A DNA stretch of 64,000 nt from Vespa crabro (GCF_910589235.1 NC_060960.1:4695839-4759838); one strand, 5' to 3'; positions 33,825 through 44,860 are shown, numbered from the stretch's first letter. Made by a program: numbers and translations. Notes: generated from the sequence alone by a model not told the origin.

Positions 33825-33990
33825 TCGAGAGCTGACTGTAAATAATGCGGCTTATTGTTAAATCGCCGCGGTCCCAGCATCATTAACTCTATCGCAAATC
33901 TCACAGGCGCAGCGGGTGTCATGGTAACTCTTACCTCGAGTGCGTATGCGTGTTGCGGACACAATGCTGGCTAATGATGCCTCCAAGGCG
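33825..33990. promoter_or_regulatory. Candidate conserved non-coding block 11
   Basis: Complex block with AATAATGCGG, CTTATTGTTAAATCGCC, AGCATCATTAAC and GCTGGCTAATGATGCC words. Contains TTAAATCGCCGCGG (33858-33871), identical to 31188-31201. Also a CATGGTAACTC word, similar to CATAATGGTAACC of block 5. Cis-regulatory reading is inference. Confidence 0.36.
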
Positions 33991-33999
33991 GTACGTAGT

Positions 34000-34210
34000 C
34001 AAACGGACACGAGAGAGACGGAGGCATAGAGAAAGGAAGATGAAGAAAAGAAAAGAGAAGGATATACACGAGTGAAAATGAAAAAGATAAAGAATCGTGT
34101 ACATGAAAGTAAATATAAACACAGTGAAACAAAAGAGAGGTGATAAAGAAGAACGAAAGAGGCGAGACATATAGGAACAAAGGTATGGCGAAAGAAGAGG
34201 AAGGACAAGA
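34000..34210. repeat. Purine-rich low-complexity region
   Basis: Loose GA/AAAG-rich sequence on + (AAGGAAGATGAAGAAAAGAA and similar), with no fixed unit. Reverse-strand frames across it are Phe/Leu/Ser-rich artefacts. Confidence 0.7.
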
Positions 34211-34454
34211 GAAACTCAGTTCATATTATTGAGAGGTCCGTCAGGAGCTCGATTATTATGTATTTTCGTCTCTCTCTCCCTTTTTCTCTTTCGACGATGC
34301 CGACGCTGGAAGGCCGTTGGTGATATGCCAACGTTCGTTGGTGGTACCTTGTATCGAGCAAATAGTCATGCCGACCGTCATGGATATAACAAAGACCACC
34401 GCAGGGGATGACCCTTCATCACCCGTCAATGGTACTACTCCCTCTATGAGATCT

Positions 34455-34572
34455 CTTCACCCTCCTCTCTTTCCTTCTCTTTTCATCCTTCTCTTTTTCT
34501 CTTTCTATCTTTCACACTCAGCTTCGCTTAGTCTACCACATCTTTTCTTTCTCTCTCTCTCTCCCTCTTCTT
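34455..34572. repeat. Pyrimidine-rich CT/CTTT tract
   Basis: CCCTCCTCTCTTTCC, CTTTTTCTC and (TC)n units, interrupted by TTCACACTCAGCTTCGC. Confidence 0.8.
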
Positions 34573-34579
34573 TAACCGC

Positions 34580-36210
34580 ACGTAGTACTACTTAACATGT
34601 CTTACACTGTGAAAGCGTACTTCGTGCTAATGAACATCTTAATATTCACATCAAGCGCTTCCTTCTTACCGAGCATATAACACCTGCCTATCGGTCCACT
34701 TCGCACATACATGGACTATTCTTAGGCCAGAATTGTCGCTGTCGTTTATGCCGACTACCGTCATATGCTTGAACTTCAAGCAGATATTCTAGCTTTAGAA
34801 AGACGAGAGAGAATGAGATAGAGAAGCTGTTAACCCAACAGTCGATCCAACGCTTTTGGGATTTCTTTCGGTCGTAAGGCAAATAAACGCTATAGCTTCT
34901 GGTCCCTTCATATTTCAAATAAATAGTAACGCTTCCCGCTTTCCAAACCCTTACGAACATTTAAACTCATAGACCTATAAAATCACCCTTCACGATCGAA
35001 CTTATTCTCTGGAAGAAGTCGGATCGTTTTACACGAGAAGAAAAAAAAAGAGGATTTGAAGGTGAAAGTGATGTCTTTTACGGCCGGCAACGGTAGAAAA
35101 TCGAAAAACTTTCGACTCTCGGGAATCATAGCGATAAGCGTGATCGATAAAGGCCGTTGATATGTGAACGACACCGCATCACGCGGAATCATGCCCTGGA
35201 GATATTTTTGCAACGTTGCGATCGGCACGATCCAAAGTCGTCATTTCGTGTTATCGCGAAGGAAATATGAGTTCTCGTTCTTTTAACCTACTGTGGATTT
35301 TCGAAATGTCGAATTTAAAACTATCTTACCGTCTATGGTTGGACGGTAACATAATAAGAAAAAATATATTACATGCAAATGGACAAGCATGTCGTAAATA
35401 ATGATCCTTGGCTTAAAAAGCAATAATAATAAGACAGTTTCCAAGAAACATTTGGGTGAATATAACATTTCGAGAATAGTCTTTCCCCGTTTTCTCGATA
35501 AAAAGCCGGGCAACATGACAGGACATCTGTCCATTATGGACAAAAGCCAAGAGCTTTGGCTCGAGGATCATTTCCCTGATGAGTGGCGATCAGTTTCGTG
35601 GAACCAGTCCTGTATTCGTTTTATTCCGCTGGCATCGATCAGCCGCTTTCTGCTTATCTAACTCGATCCAATTCGAAAGTCGAAGAAATTCCAACGTAAG
35701 GAAGCAATATCGAGCGATTTTATCTGAATGGCGTTTTCTCGATGGTATATCGCTGCACGCTTAAATAAATCCTCCAATAAACTAACGTCAATATATCTCG
35801 ATGAAAACGAGAATACTTGTTAGCAGTCTGTTAAAATAAAAGGAGAAATGAATTCGTTAAGTATTGAAGAAAACTGTTCACTCTGTTACCAAAACTTTTT
35901 TCTTGTTCTGAAATAATACACCACTTATGATCATTCACGAAATAAGACAAAACTCTAATCGAATTTTTACAATGATCGAATAAAACAACAATGATTACAT
36001 TTTATTCGCTAAAGATAATTTGAAAGGAAGTATAATAAGGTAACGGCGAGCGAAGTTGACGTTATTAATATATCGTCGGGAAAACGTCCGGACAGGTCGT
36101 TCCAAAGAATTAAAGGAATGGTATCATTTGGCAAAGTTATACCGTTATATTTGGCCGGCATGTAGCGTCGTTTGCCGATATTACGTCGGTGGCCGATGTA
36201 CTCGCGCCTT
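34580..36210. other. Unique spacer, no gene called
   Basis: Relatively complex DNA. A + frame with an ATG at 35401-35661 (86 codons) has ordinary composition (motif region LDKKPGNMTG, LEDHFPDEW) and overlaps two shorter + frames, but no family is recognised. A9 run near 35040. Otherwise nothing. Confidence 0.45.
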
Positions 36211-36218
36211 CTATCTCC

Positions 36219-36255
36219 TTCTCTCTTCCTCTCTCTCTTTTTCCCTCTCTCATCG
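36219..36255. repeat. (CT)n tract, imperfect
   Basis: CTCTCTTCCTCTCTC, TTTTTCC and CTCTC. Pyrimidine-rich and short, 190 bp before the long GA tract. Confidence 0.8.
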
Positions 36256-36437
36256 CCAACTGGCGCCCTCTTTTCCCGAGACGACGTCCGCCATATACTC
36301 CAACGCCCTTCGAAAAAAGTGCTTCTGCGCCGCACTGAAAGGAGAGTGAGAGAAAAAAAGTGAGCGGAGACGATGTAAAGAGGTCTCCGGGAAAAAGAGC
36401 AACCGCAATTTCGCCGCACAATCGTGTTTCTACCGGC

Positions 36438-36439
<2 letters not shown>

Positions 36440-36515
<76 letters not shown>

Positions 36516-36580
36516 GAATCTAAAGGGGAGAAAGAAGACAGAAAGAAAGAGAGAGGATAAAGAGAGAGAGAGAGAGAGAG
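36440..36580. repeat. Long (GA)n microsatellite
   Basis: A pure (GA)n core from 36440 to about 36502, a GGAATCTAAAGGGG break, then GAAAGAAAGAG and a second (AG)n core at 36561-36580. Among the longest dinucleotide tracts here. A frame of 238 codons crossing it on the reverse strand is an artefact. Confidence 0.96.
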
Positions 36581-36639
36581 TGGGCAGAGGATGGGGGTAG
36601 TTTTTGCCACGGTCAACGCTGACCGCAGCACTGGACACA

Positions 36640-36720
36640 GCAATACCGAGTTCCCGGTTTGGCATTTTACGGAGCCATTTGAACAAGATGGTGCGTGATA
36701 ATGGCGCCTTATAGAGGAAA
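36640..36720. promoter_or_regulatory. Candidate conserved block with Pho/YY1-like words
   Basis: TACGGAGCCATTTG and ACAAGATGGTGCG carry GCCAT-type cores (Pho/YY1 class) about 20 bp apart, next to TGATAATGGCGCC and about 60-140 bp from GA tracts. That combination is typical of Polycomb response elements in flies; here it is only a suggestion. Confidence 0.22.
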
Positions 36721-36750
36721 AGCAATTTCTACCCGCAGAATCGTGGTGCG

Positions 36751-36771
36751 GCGAGAGCTTGAAGCTCTCGC
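36751..36771. other. 21-bp near-perfect palindrome
   Basis: GCGAGAGCTT and AAGCTCTCGC are exact reverse complements around one central G. GC-rich enough to form a stable cruciform. It directly precedes a degenerate (CTG/CTA)n run at 36772-36806. Confidence 0.7.
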
Positions 36772-36806
36772 ACTCCTGCTGTTACTGCTACTACTGCTAC
36801 CGCTGT
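36772..36806. repeat. (CTG)n / (CTA)n trinucleotide run
   Basis: CTCCTGCTGTTACTGCTACT and continuing triplets. The + frame gives nine Leu in a row that mimic a signal peptide; the codons all belong to the repeat. Confidence 0.8.
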
Positions 36807-36889
36807 TCGGCTTAGCTTTCGGCATGCCGCTGCTATTATGTCAATTCGCACTCTTCGAACTAACGACGAATACGAGGATCGTTTAGCCT

Positions 36890-38510
36890 CGACCACGCCT
36901 TTAATAAAAGGTCTGTTAGCAAAAGGATGCTCTTTCTGAAGAATCACAGGCTATTATCCTCGTTTTTTATAGGAGGTTAAGGAGATTGTTTCGAAGCTAG
37001 AAAATAAATCGATAAATTCTAGAACAAAATCAAGGATAGTTTCTCGAGAAAATATCGATGCTGAATCGAGCGGAATATTGTACTAGGCGATGTTTCTAGA
37101 GCATAGTTGTTTTACAGAAAAAAAAAGAATAAATAAATAAATACTTTAATTATATACCGAATGTCTACAATGGTAAGCATTGTCGGGAGATTGTTGACCG
37201 TAAAACAGTGGCACGAAGATTGCAAAAAAAGGAGAGAAAAGTTAGAAAAGTCGGAGGAGAAAGAGAGGCGAGAAAAGAGCTTCGGCGTGAACGTGCGGCT
37301 TTAGCGATGTTCACGAGCTTTACGAGCGCAGCAGTCATGGGTACTCGTCGCGCGACAGCTCTCAGCCGTCGTCGCGTGAAAAGAGCGACGTGTAATATTT
37401 CTTTCCCCGCTCGACGCTACGACGCTGTCGCTTCGTTTGCCGCCATAAATCTGGCATTTATTACGCGCGGCCAATGTGTTTATATCCTTTATCGAAAAAG
37501 TAGACGTGTCGTCCTTTAAAGCCGATTAAGATCAATACGGATTTCAGATTATTGTATTTCACGACAGATTTGTTATTAAAAAAAAAATAAAAATAAAAAA
37601 AAAAAAAAGTAATAACAAAAAGGAAAATATCTTAACGTTCCTCTCGAAATGAATTCGTATTAACAATAAATTACGACACTTTTGATTTTTGTACAAACTA
37701 TATGTATGAAGTCGATTATTATCTTGGACAATTTAAAAAAAAAATGATCAATTCCATATAATATTTTTCTTAGAATTAAAAAAACATTTCTTACAATTAA
37801 CGAACTATTAATGCAATAATAAATATTGGATATATTACTGCAATAAAAAATTTAATGATTAAATAAAACTTATATTTTTAAAATAACATAGTTGGTATAT
37901 TAACGATAAATAAAATTTATTTTTAATTTCTAATGTGTGTCGAATTGTATCTATTTTAACTAAAGATTGTTATTAAATTAATAAGAATTAGATATAAAAA
38001 TTATAATCAATACTCTATGTCTGTCTTCAGAGATACAAATAGGTAAATGAAAATAGAACTATTATAGCCTCTTATAATTCGTATGAACGGAAACGGAAAT
38101 ATTTACGATAGTCGTTTTAGACGTTCTATCTTCGAAAATCGACTACAGATGATAATTTCTAAAGCCACGATGTTCATCTGGAACAAAAAGAATACCAATA
38201 TTAGTCATACAACATTAACCTATCATAAATGTTTCCAAGCATATAAATTATGATTATGATATATATATATAATGTTTTACATAGATATGAATAACAGAAC
38301 TTTTCTATCCAAATATTCTTTCTAATCCAAATTGTTATTACCGTGATCTTTTAGAATATATGTAAGTACATATATGAGAGAAAAGATAAATGTCTACTTT
38401 CTAATTATTATAAATGATACATACATCACTTTTACGACCACTTCTATTAATAGAATTTTTTTTATCCATATTTTCGACTTTTTCAAATCGAACTAGATAC
38501 AGTATCTTAA
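36890..38510. other. AT-rich spacer, no gene
   Basis: 36.9-37.55 kb is unique and CpG-rich (GACGCTACGACGCTGTCGC near 37410-37430). 37.56-38.45 kb is strongly AT-rich, with A-runs at 37579-37608. No frame with a domain. Confidence 0.55.
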
Positions 38511-38511
38511 A

Positions 38512-38525
38512 TAGAAAGAGAGAGA

Positions 38526-38564
<39 letters not shown>
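38512..38564. repeat. (GA)n microsatellite
   Basis: AGAAAGAG leader, one GGG break, then a pure (AG)n to 38564. Confidence 0.96.
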
Positions 38565-38566
<2 letters not shown>

Positions 38567-38577
38567 ATAATGGGCAA

Positions 38578-38615
38578 CCTCGTCGTCCTCGTCGTCGTCG
38601 TCGCCGTCATAGTCG
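38578..38615. repeat. (GTC)n trinucleotide run
   Basis: CCTCGTCGTCCTCGTCGTCG and onward, immediately after the GA tract. Confidence 0.85.
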
Positions 38616-38749
38616 TATTTGGCCGATCCTTCGTGAGTCGCGGCATTTCGAGAAGTAGAGAAGAGAGAAGGAGATAATAGAAACATGGTGCGGCAGAAGA
38701 AGAAGGGGCAGAAGGTATGGAGGGGGATGTGGAAGGCTACCAGATATAA

Positions 38750-38880
38750 ATTTCCTGATATTCGACCGTTCGTGTCGTTTGAAATGGGGCAGTTTTCTCG
38801 GGACCTAATGGTTATTGCCTTTCTCGGCGGACATATTGCGTTCCATCCAATGCAATGTGTGCGGCCGATATATCAGGGCT
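38750..38880. promoter_or_regulatory. Candidate conserved non-coding block 12
   Basis: Unique block before a CT tract. Words: ATAAATTTCCTGATATTCG, GGGACCTAATGGTTATTGCC and GCGGCCGATATATCAGGG. The CTAATGGTTATTG word combines two homeodomain-like cores. Inferred role only. Confidence 0.28.
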
Positions 38881-38899
38881 CTTCGTTCTCTCGGGTCGT

Positions 38900-38900
<1 letters not shown>

Positions 38901-38945
<45 letters not shown>

Positions 38946-38956
38946 TTCTCTCTTTC
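38901..38956. repeat. (CT)n microsatellite
   Basis: CT units with CTTT and TTCTC breaks. Confidence 0.95.
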
Positions 38957-38989
38957 GAATAAGGGTAGCTGTCGGGGGCGTGGATGGGA

Positions 38990-39066
38990 GAGCGAGAAAG
39001 AGAGAAAGAGAGGGATGGAGGTATAGGCGGTGGAGGTGAAGGAGGAGAGGAAAAGGATAGAAGTGG
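38990..39066. repeat. GA/GGA purine tract
   Basis: GAGCGAGAAAGAGAGAAAGAG, then GGTGGAGG units and GGAGAGGAAAAGG. It lies about 35 bp after a CT tract, so the pair is self-complementary. Confidence 0.88.
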
Positions 39067-39260
39067 GAGAGATGTCGAGCGCGCAGTTACCGGAAAGCCT
39101 TCCACAACGGAGCAGCGGCAGTCCGCGCGGTGGTCGTGCCCTGCCAGACTGCAGACGGGAAGTGGCCGAGGTGTGGCCGCGGAGTTGAATTATTACAAGC
39201 TGCCCCGCCATTCATACAGGATGTATGCCCCCGGCCCGCGACCGTAAATCTTCGATGCTA
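39060..39260. promoter_or_regulatory. Candidate conserved non-coding block 13
   Basis: GC-rich: GCGCAGTTACCGG, then GCCCTGCCAGACTGCAG. It continues with GTTGAATTATTACAAGC and CCATTCATACAGGATG, then CCGCGACCGTAAATC. The ATTATTACAAG and GTAAATC words are forkhead/homeodomain-like. Function inferred. Confidence 0.3.
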
Positions 39261-41150
39261 TGTCAGCCCTCGACTTCTCGCATGCCGCCCTCCTTTTCAC
39301 CCTCATCCTCCTCACTCTTATGACCCCTTATTATCGTACGTCTCAAGCATGGATTCTATGACATAACTTTGGCCCATCTACTGATCGCCCATAGTCGATT
39401 TTTCAATCCCCATTAGCGAATTCCACAAGTTCTACTGCTTCTTCTACTTTTTCTTCTTCTTTGAGTCTTTTCTTTTCTTTCGACGATTCACCAACGGTGA
39501 TTAATGATCCAACGAGATGGCTCGTTTTCACCGATATCGATTGATTGTCATTTCATGGATATAACCCTGTCATTCGAAATACCAATGGAAAAGTCAAGGC
39601 TGGAAAATGATTGCACGTTGACAGCAGTGATAAGATAACGAGATAAAAGTATGTGAAACGTTTGGAAAAAGTTCCGTGAGCCGATTACCGACCAACCTAA
39701 GATTATCCTTTGAAAATCGATAAGCGACGCTTAGGATCGCCCTTTCTCATTACGATAACGCACTTCTGATATAGAGGAGGGAGAAATGGAAGTCTCGTTT
39801 CCGTTTTACCGCTCACTACTGGCCAAGTTAAACGGTACAGTCCGCGAAAAGCTTTTAAAGTCTGAAATATTCAACGAGTCGGCGTTTCCATCGAATGCAC
39901 TCTCAGAAGCAGATCGTCGGATAAAAAGGGGATGGAGGAAATGCGGAACGATGGAAAAGAAGGAGAAAGATCGTCGTACCGCTCCGAAACGAGCTGTCCA
40001 GCGAAGCGGTACCAGTTAGCAGATTCCAGAGATCCGGTAGCAAATGCCGTACAATCTTAAGTTCTCTCTTGGTGGAATAGGACAGGATAGCTGTCTAGAG
40101 ATGCCAAGCACGTATCGACAAGCTGGTCACCGACGCGCGCTCGATCCTAACCTCGAATAGAAAAAAAAGAGAAAGAGGTTTTCCCTGCCGCTTACACACA
40201 AGCTGCCACCTTTTCCCCACTCCATCTTCTCATCCACTTCCTCATCCACCTTCTCCTCCGTCTTCTCCATCCCAACCATTCCTATATCCGAGAGCTTTTA
40301 CAACGGTCAGCGCTCTCTGATGCCCGAACAAATCTCAACGGCGACTACTCCTCGCGCGTACTCCAATTTAACTAAATCCTTTCCGTTCTTCTTCCTCCCT
40401 TTCCTCTTTCGCTTCCTTTACGGCGTAACCTACCGCTTCTCCCCTTCCGCCACGCTCGACGAGAGAACCCATACGCGAAGATAAGATTGGAAAAGTTGTA
40501 TGAGGGGCAACTTTAACAGCTATATAACCATTACAGTGCCGATAAAGTGGAATCTAGTGTCTTAACGGTCTGGAACGAAATTCCAGATATAGCATCGTAT
40601 ATTCCAATGGAGTTAAACACGACGTTCAGATACTGCTTCCTACCCGTTCCCTCCAAGAGTCTACGCGACGGTTTATTGACCGATAGATCCCTACAATATC
40701 GGAATTCTTCCGTCGGTATCTCGCGTTGCGCGCCTTTTATGAATTCCCCACTCCCTTGCTATAAAGGTCCCTGACGAACATATGTCTTCTCGAATAATTT
40801 TGGTCAAAGATCGCGATCACTTCCCAATATTTCCACTCCCTTCTCTTTTTCTCTCTTATCGTAAAGCCGTTATCAAAGAAGTTCAAACGATCGTAACGAT
40901 CGATGTCTTTTTCCGTCGATAATAAAAATATCGTTTTTAAGATTACATTGATTTATTAAATGTTAAATATATTTCAGTGAGATCCTGATTTCGAAATAAA
41001 ACATAAACGCTATATCGACATATATGTATATGTATCTAGATACATATTTATGCATAAACATAGTGACTATATTATACGTACATACAAACATAGATAGGAA
41101 TAAAATGAGTGAAAGAAAGAGAAAAAGAAATATAGAAATAGAGAGAGTAT
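39260..41150. other. Unique spacer, no gene called
   Basis: Mixed unique sequence. A + ATG frame at 39786-40019 (77 codons) is charged and Lys/Arg-rich, without a domain. 40195-40290 is pyrimidine-rich with CACTTCCTCATCCACC. A perfect 20-bp palindrome lies at 41028-41047. Nothing else. Confidence 0.45.
41028..41047. other. Perfect 20-bp palindrome
   Basis: ATATGTATCT and AGATACATAT are exact reverse complements. AT-rich, in a TATATG/TACATA neighbourhood, so slippage of simple sequence is a possible origin. Confidence 0.75.
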
Positions 41151-41154
41151 GGGA

Positions 41155-41300
41155 TATGGTAAAACGTGTTTGTGCTTCGGGCTAAGCTTGCCATAACTCA
41201 CCAACGGGACTGACAGCTTGCATAATACCCGCGAAATTGGTTTTATAAGACGACGCCGAGCACTGCTTCACAACAATGCCATAAACGCTCTGGGTAAATT
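41155..41300. promoter_or_regulatory. Candidate conserved non-coding block 14
   Basis: Complex block: GGGCTAAGCTTGCC, GCTTGCATAATACCC, TTGGTTTTATAAG, ATGCCATAAACG and GGGTAAATTACG. Reverse TTTATGG and TAATT cores present. No gene-like frame. Inference from content. Confidence 0.33.
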
Positions 41301-41400
41301 ACGATTCAGTGGCGCAAAAACCTTGGAGGGGAGAACGTTGTGTGCGTAGGTAGAACGTTATTCTCGGTGTGCCTCTCTCGACAGTCTTGGCTTAACAGAG

Positions 41401-41432
41401 AAGAAGAGAGAGAGAGAGAGAAAGAAAGAGAA
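41401..41432. repeat. (GA)n microsatellite, short
   Basis: AAGAAGAG, a pure AG core, then AAAGAAAGAG. Confidence 0.92.
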
Positions 41433-41756
41433 ATCGTTGAGAAAAGAGCGTTAAAAAAGAAATATTCAAGAATAGCGCTCTTCGAACATATTCGCGCAAT
41501 GAGAAAAGTGTTCGTTCGTTCGTTCATGCACATTGTATATCATTTCCAAGCCGCATGCACTTGTAATCTTTAACGCAGGCATGCGCGGACAAGCATACTC
41601 TTTACGCCTATTTCCTTTTATCTCCCTTATCTTCTTATCTAAGAACGAAAAAGCATCGTAAACGCTTAGAGAACCACTTTGAATTTTAAACCTCCTAGAA
41701 GTGAGTAAACTCATGCGAGTTCTGCGATTTATGAATAATCAGTGAGCAACGATGAT

Positions 41757-41855
41757 GATAGAAAAAGAAAGAAAGAGAGAGGGAGAAAGAGAGAAAGAGA
41801 GAGGGAAAGGAGAGAGGGAGAGAGGGGAGAGAAAGAGAATAAGAAAAGGAAAGTA
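41757..41855. repeat. GA/GGGA purine tract
   Basis: AAAGAAAGAAAG units, then GAGAGGGAGAAAG and GGAGAGAGGG. About 100 bp of nearly pure purine. Confidence 0.92.
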
Positions 41856-41989
41856 AAATTATGTTATGAAAGGAACATGTCTTTGTTACGAATGAAATGT
41901 TACCAGACGATTTCGAGTCATAGGACTTTATGCCAGTAAGAGACGCCGAGTGAAAATTTATAGTTTTGTTAGAGAGTCAATGTTTTCCA

Positions 41990-42080
41990 CAGGATGTGCG
42001 CACGCACGCTGAGGGTTCTATGATTAATGGCCATATCATAATTCCACGCAGGTGAAGTCATTCGGTGTGTTGTCTTACAC
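41990..42080. promoter_or_regulatory. Candidate conserved non-coding block 15
   Basis: Contains GTTCTATGATTAATGGCC (42015-42032), CATATCATAATTCC and a CAGGTG E-box (42050-42055) followed by AAGTCATTCGG. ATTAATGGCC is shared with block 7. Short; regulatory role inferred. Confidence 0.33.
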
Positions 42081-42084
42081 ATTC

Positions 42085-43515
42085 GAAGAGTCTTCATTCT
42101 CTTGTCATACCGAAGAATTATTATCTCTCTTTCTCTTTTACTGATATCACAGTTTTAGGATGGATTCATAAAACATTCACGGTGGCGTAAAAGAAAAGAA
42201 TCAAACGTACGATATCCACATTCGTTCACTTTGATTTAACAAAGCTTGTAAATTTTACGCTTTCTACGCGAGAATTAGATGGCAAGGCGTGAATGTAAAT
42301 TCGTGAACGCGATAAAGCCGCCGACTGTGGGCGACAACAAGTCCGATTAAACATATCGGCAGACTTGCGTTCGACAAAATCGCGCGGAACAAGCTTCTAC
42401 TGAATGTGGGCGTCTCGCGAAACTCGTCATAACATTGATTCTGTTCCTTCCAAAGTTTGTAAAAGCGAAAATTAAAACAAAACGATCTATAAAAGATGAC
42501 GTTAATCTACATAATCTCTCATATTTTAATCAATTTCAAACAAAATTAATTCCTATATAATCACTGAAGTACATATAACGTCATAAAAAGAGAATCACAT
42601 AAATTAAAAACGAATACTATTTGTTATCATTAAAAATTCCAATCAATCATACATGCTTCGATTCAAATGAAATATCCAAATAGACTTGTAATAAGTTATT
42701 AAAAGAAAAATAATGACAAGATAAAAATGATATATTACGGAAACGAAAATTTTCAACACATAAGATGAAATCTACCCAACCTGCATATCCACATAATCTC
42801 AAAGAAAAATGAAGTCGGAAAGAGGCACTCTCGTCGTAAACTCGTGATCTCAAGAGCTATCTCTTTCTCTTTCTCGAAGTAAGGTAGAAAGCGGACGGAG
42901 GTCGTATCGGAGATTACAGTCCGTCGTTATTTTGTACACGCGCGATAATCATAAAGCTCGCACAAAGAACCATTATAGTTAGGCGCGCGTGCGCGCTCAC
43001 GGCCCATCTTGGAGAAAGGGCACGGTAAAACGCGTACGAAAACTGCCCGAAGATCACCCTTATACTCGTGGTAAGTAGCGGCTATGAGTCGGTTGGATGT
43101 GCACGGCATCGTTGTAAGTCCGCCTGCAAACGACGAAATTATTCAAATGCTTCGTGGTTGCAAACGGTTCCGCGTGCGTTACCGTGGTGACGACAAGAGA
43201 GCGTGAGAGTGTGCATATATACATGAGTGAGCAAGCGAGCGAGCAAAACGCGAGCGCGTTCCAACAACGACGAAGAAGGCGAAGATAGTAACTCCGAAAA
43301 AAAAAAAAAAAAAAAAACAGGACTTTTGGGTATTTCTCTAGCGATAAATTGCTGTCGATATCGCGGCCAATTTCCTGAATGCGTTTAAGATGTACCCGTA
43401 TCCCGGACGCTTGCCGTACTACCGGAGTCGATAATATATGACTTGACAGTTTCGACGGCATATTTCCTCTCCACGGTAAAGGCGTAATACAAGCACAAAT
43501 CAACGAACTCACTTC
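42085..43515. other. Spacer, no gene
   Basis: Unique CpG-rich to 42430, AT-rich to 42850, then unique. An A run of about 19 nt at 43298-43317 is read as poly-Phe on the reverse strand. No gene. Confidence 0.5.
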
Positions 43516-43519
43516 GAAA

Positions 43520-43522
<3 letters not shown>

Positions 43523-43558
<36 letters not shown>

Positions 43559-43571
43559 TTATCTATCTATC
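43523..43571. repeat. (TC)n then (ATCT)n
   Basis: Pure TC core to 43556, then TTTATCTATCTATCT. Confidence 0.95.
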
Positions 43572-43574
43572 TTT

Positions 43575-43845
43575 CGCTTTTCGTCTTCGATAACTTCTAC
43601 TTTTTTAAACGAGTAAGAAATTAGCAAAGCAGAACAGTCTTTTTTAGATCTTCAAAAAATTCCAACTTCGTTCTCGTCTTAAATAACTTTTTTCTTTATA
43701 TCTCGAACGTGCCAGACATTTGAAAAATTAATCGATCACGATGCCTGTGCGATTCCGAAACTCAGACAAAAATTCCATACGTTAATGGTACGTTTCAAAA
43801 CGGGTCATTCATAAAAAAAGGAAAAGCTGTCTGGCAGCTTGGCCG
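43575..43845. other. Spacer, nothing recognised
   Basis: Moderately AT-rich unique sequence with short T runs. No frame, repeat or motif cluster. Confidence 0.5.
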
Positions 43846-43849
43846 ACGT

Positions 43850-43990
43850 ATATTTAAATTAGAGTTCGTGTTATGAGCATGTAAAGCGACGAAGCGCAGA
43901 GTCATTACACGGCCGTGCCCAGCAGTCATTATGTTCGTTCTGATTTGCTCCGCTCATTCACGATCATTTCGGCGTCATGTCGATGAAAAA
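43850..43990. promoter_or_regulatory. Candidate conserved non-coding block 16
   Basis: Complex block: ATATTTAAATTAGAG, GTGTTATGAGCATG, GAGTCATTACACGGCCG and AGCAGTCATTATG. GTCATTA occurs twice about 25 bp apart. It ends in TTCGGCGTCATGTCG. No gene-like frame; role inferred. Confidence 0.33.
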
Positions 43991-44420
43991 TGGACGATCG
44001 TCCGTCCCGCGATAATGGCTATTCCGCTATAGATATATGTACGTATGTATATACATACATATATACTCTATGTATAGGTACGAACGAATCGACATGCATC
44101 GATCCTCACGTTTCCACTTTGAACAAAACCGTTAACGTCACTCCGCGTGACTCCGCTTTATACGTCGTACGGGTAAATTATTCCGAATCTGGTCGCTTAT
44201 ACAGCATTCGGACTTGTTAACATGTTGAAAGTAAAGAAGGTACATAATTGGAAAAATATTTCAGGCGGAATAAAAGACGACGAGACAAATTTTCAAGATA
44301 AAAAGAAATCGAGTAACGAATGATATTTGTAAAAAAAAATTCAAGTACTCATAGAAAATTTTACTCGAGTTGTAGTAGGGATGGAATAGTTGAGGATAAA
44401 AAAAGAAAATGTGAAGAAAA

Positions 44421-44482
44421 AGTGAGAAAGAAACAGAGAGAAGGAGAGAGACAGAGAGAGAGAAAGAGAGAGAGAGAGAGAG
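44421..44482. repeat. (GA)n microsatellite
   Basis: GTGAGAAAGAAACAG leader, AGGAGAGAGACAG, then (GA)n to AGTAACG. Confidence 0.93.
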
Positions 44483-44514
44483 TAACGAAAAGGAGCGGGT
44501 AGTGAGGAGTGAAA

Positions 44515-44790
44515 AGCCAACAGTGATTTACCGAGGTATGTCGCGCGCCAGATTACCCCTACAACCCTTACATCACTAACCCCCTTTACCGTCCACGGAA
44601 AGTTGACGGAGAAAGCGCACGGCCGCCCACGCCGCAATAAACGAGCCAATTAATATTGTTTCCCTCGCCCGACCTCCGCTGCCCTTGACGCTTCGCCGGT
44701 TCATCCTTGCTCACGGCTGAATAATTACGGCAACATCCGGTGGATGAAGGATCGTGATAAGTCGACATTACCGACCGACTAAACTCCAAA
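44515..44790. promoter_or_regulatory. Candidate conserved non-coding block 17
   Basis: Complex GC-moderate region: CGCGCCAGATTACCCC, GAGCCAATTAATATTG (44642-44657), GGCTGAATAATTACGG and CCGACCGACTAAAC. ATTACCCC and CAATTAATA are homeodomain-like. No coding frame continues across it. Confidence 0.3.
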
Positions 44791-44837
44791 ACAAACGATC
44801 GAAAATCAAAGGAATGATGTCCGTCTAACTTTTCACT

Positions 44838-44860
44838 ATATACCTATATATATATATAGG

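Noticed and set aside
36009..36725. 238-codon open frame on the reverse strand
   Set aside because: Its length comes from reading through a 140-bp (GA)n tract as Ser-Leu repeats; the start is TTG.
36695..36886. Leu-rich frame resembling a signal peptide
   Set aside because: The Leu run is encoded by a CTG/CTA trinucleotide repeat, so the hydrophobic segment is a repeat artefact.
39786..40019. 77-codon ATG frame on +
   Set aside because: No domain, no splice or promoter context, length within chance expectation.
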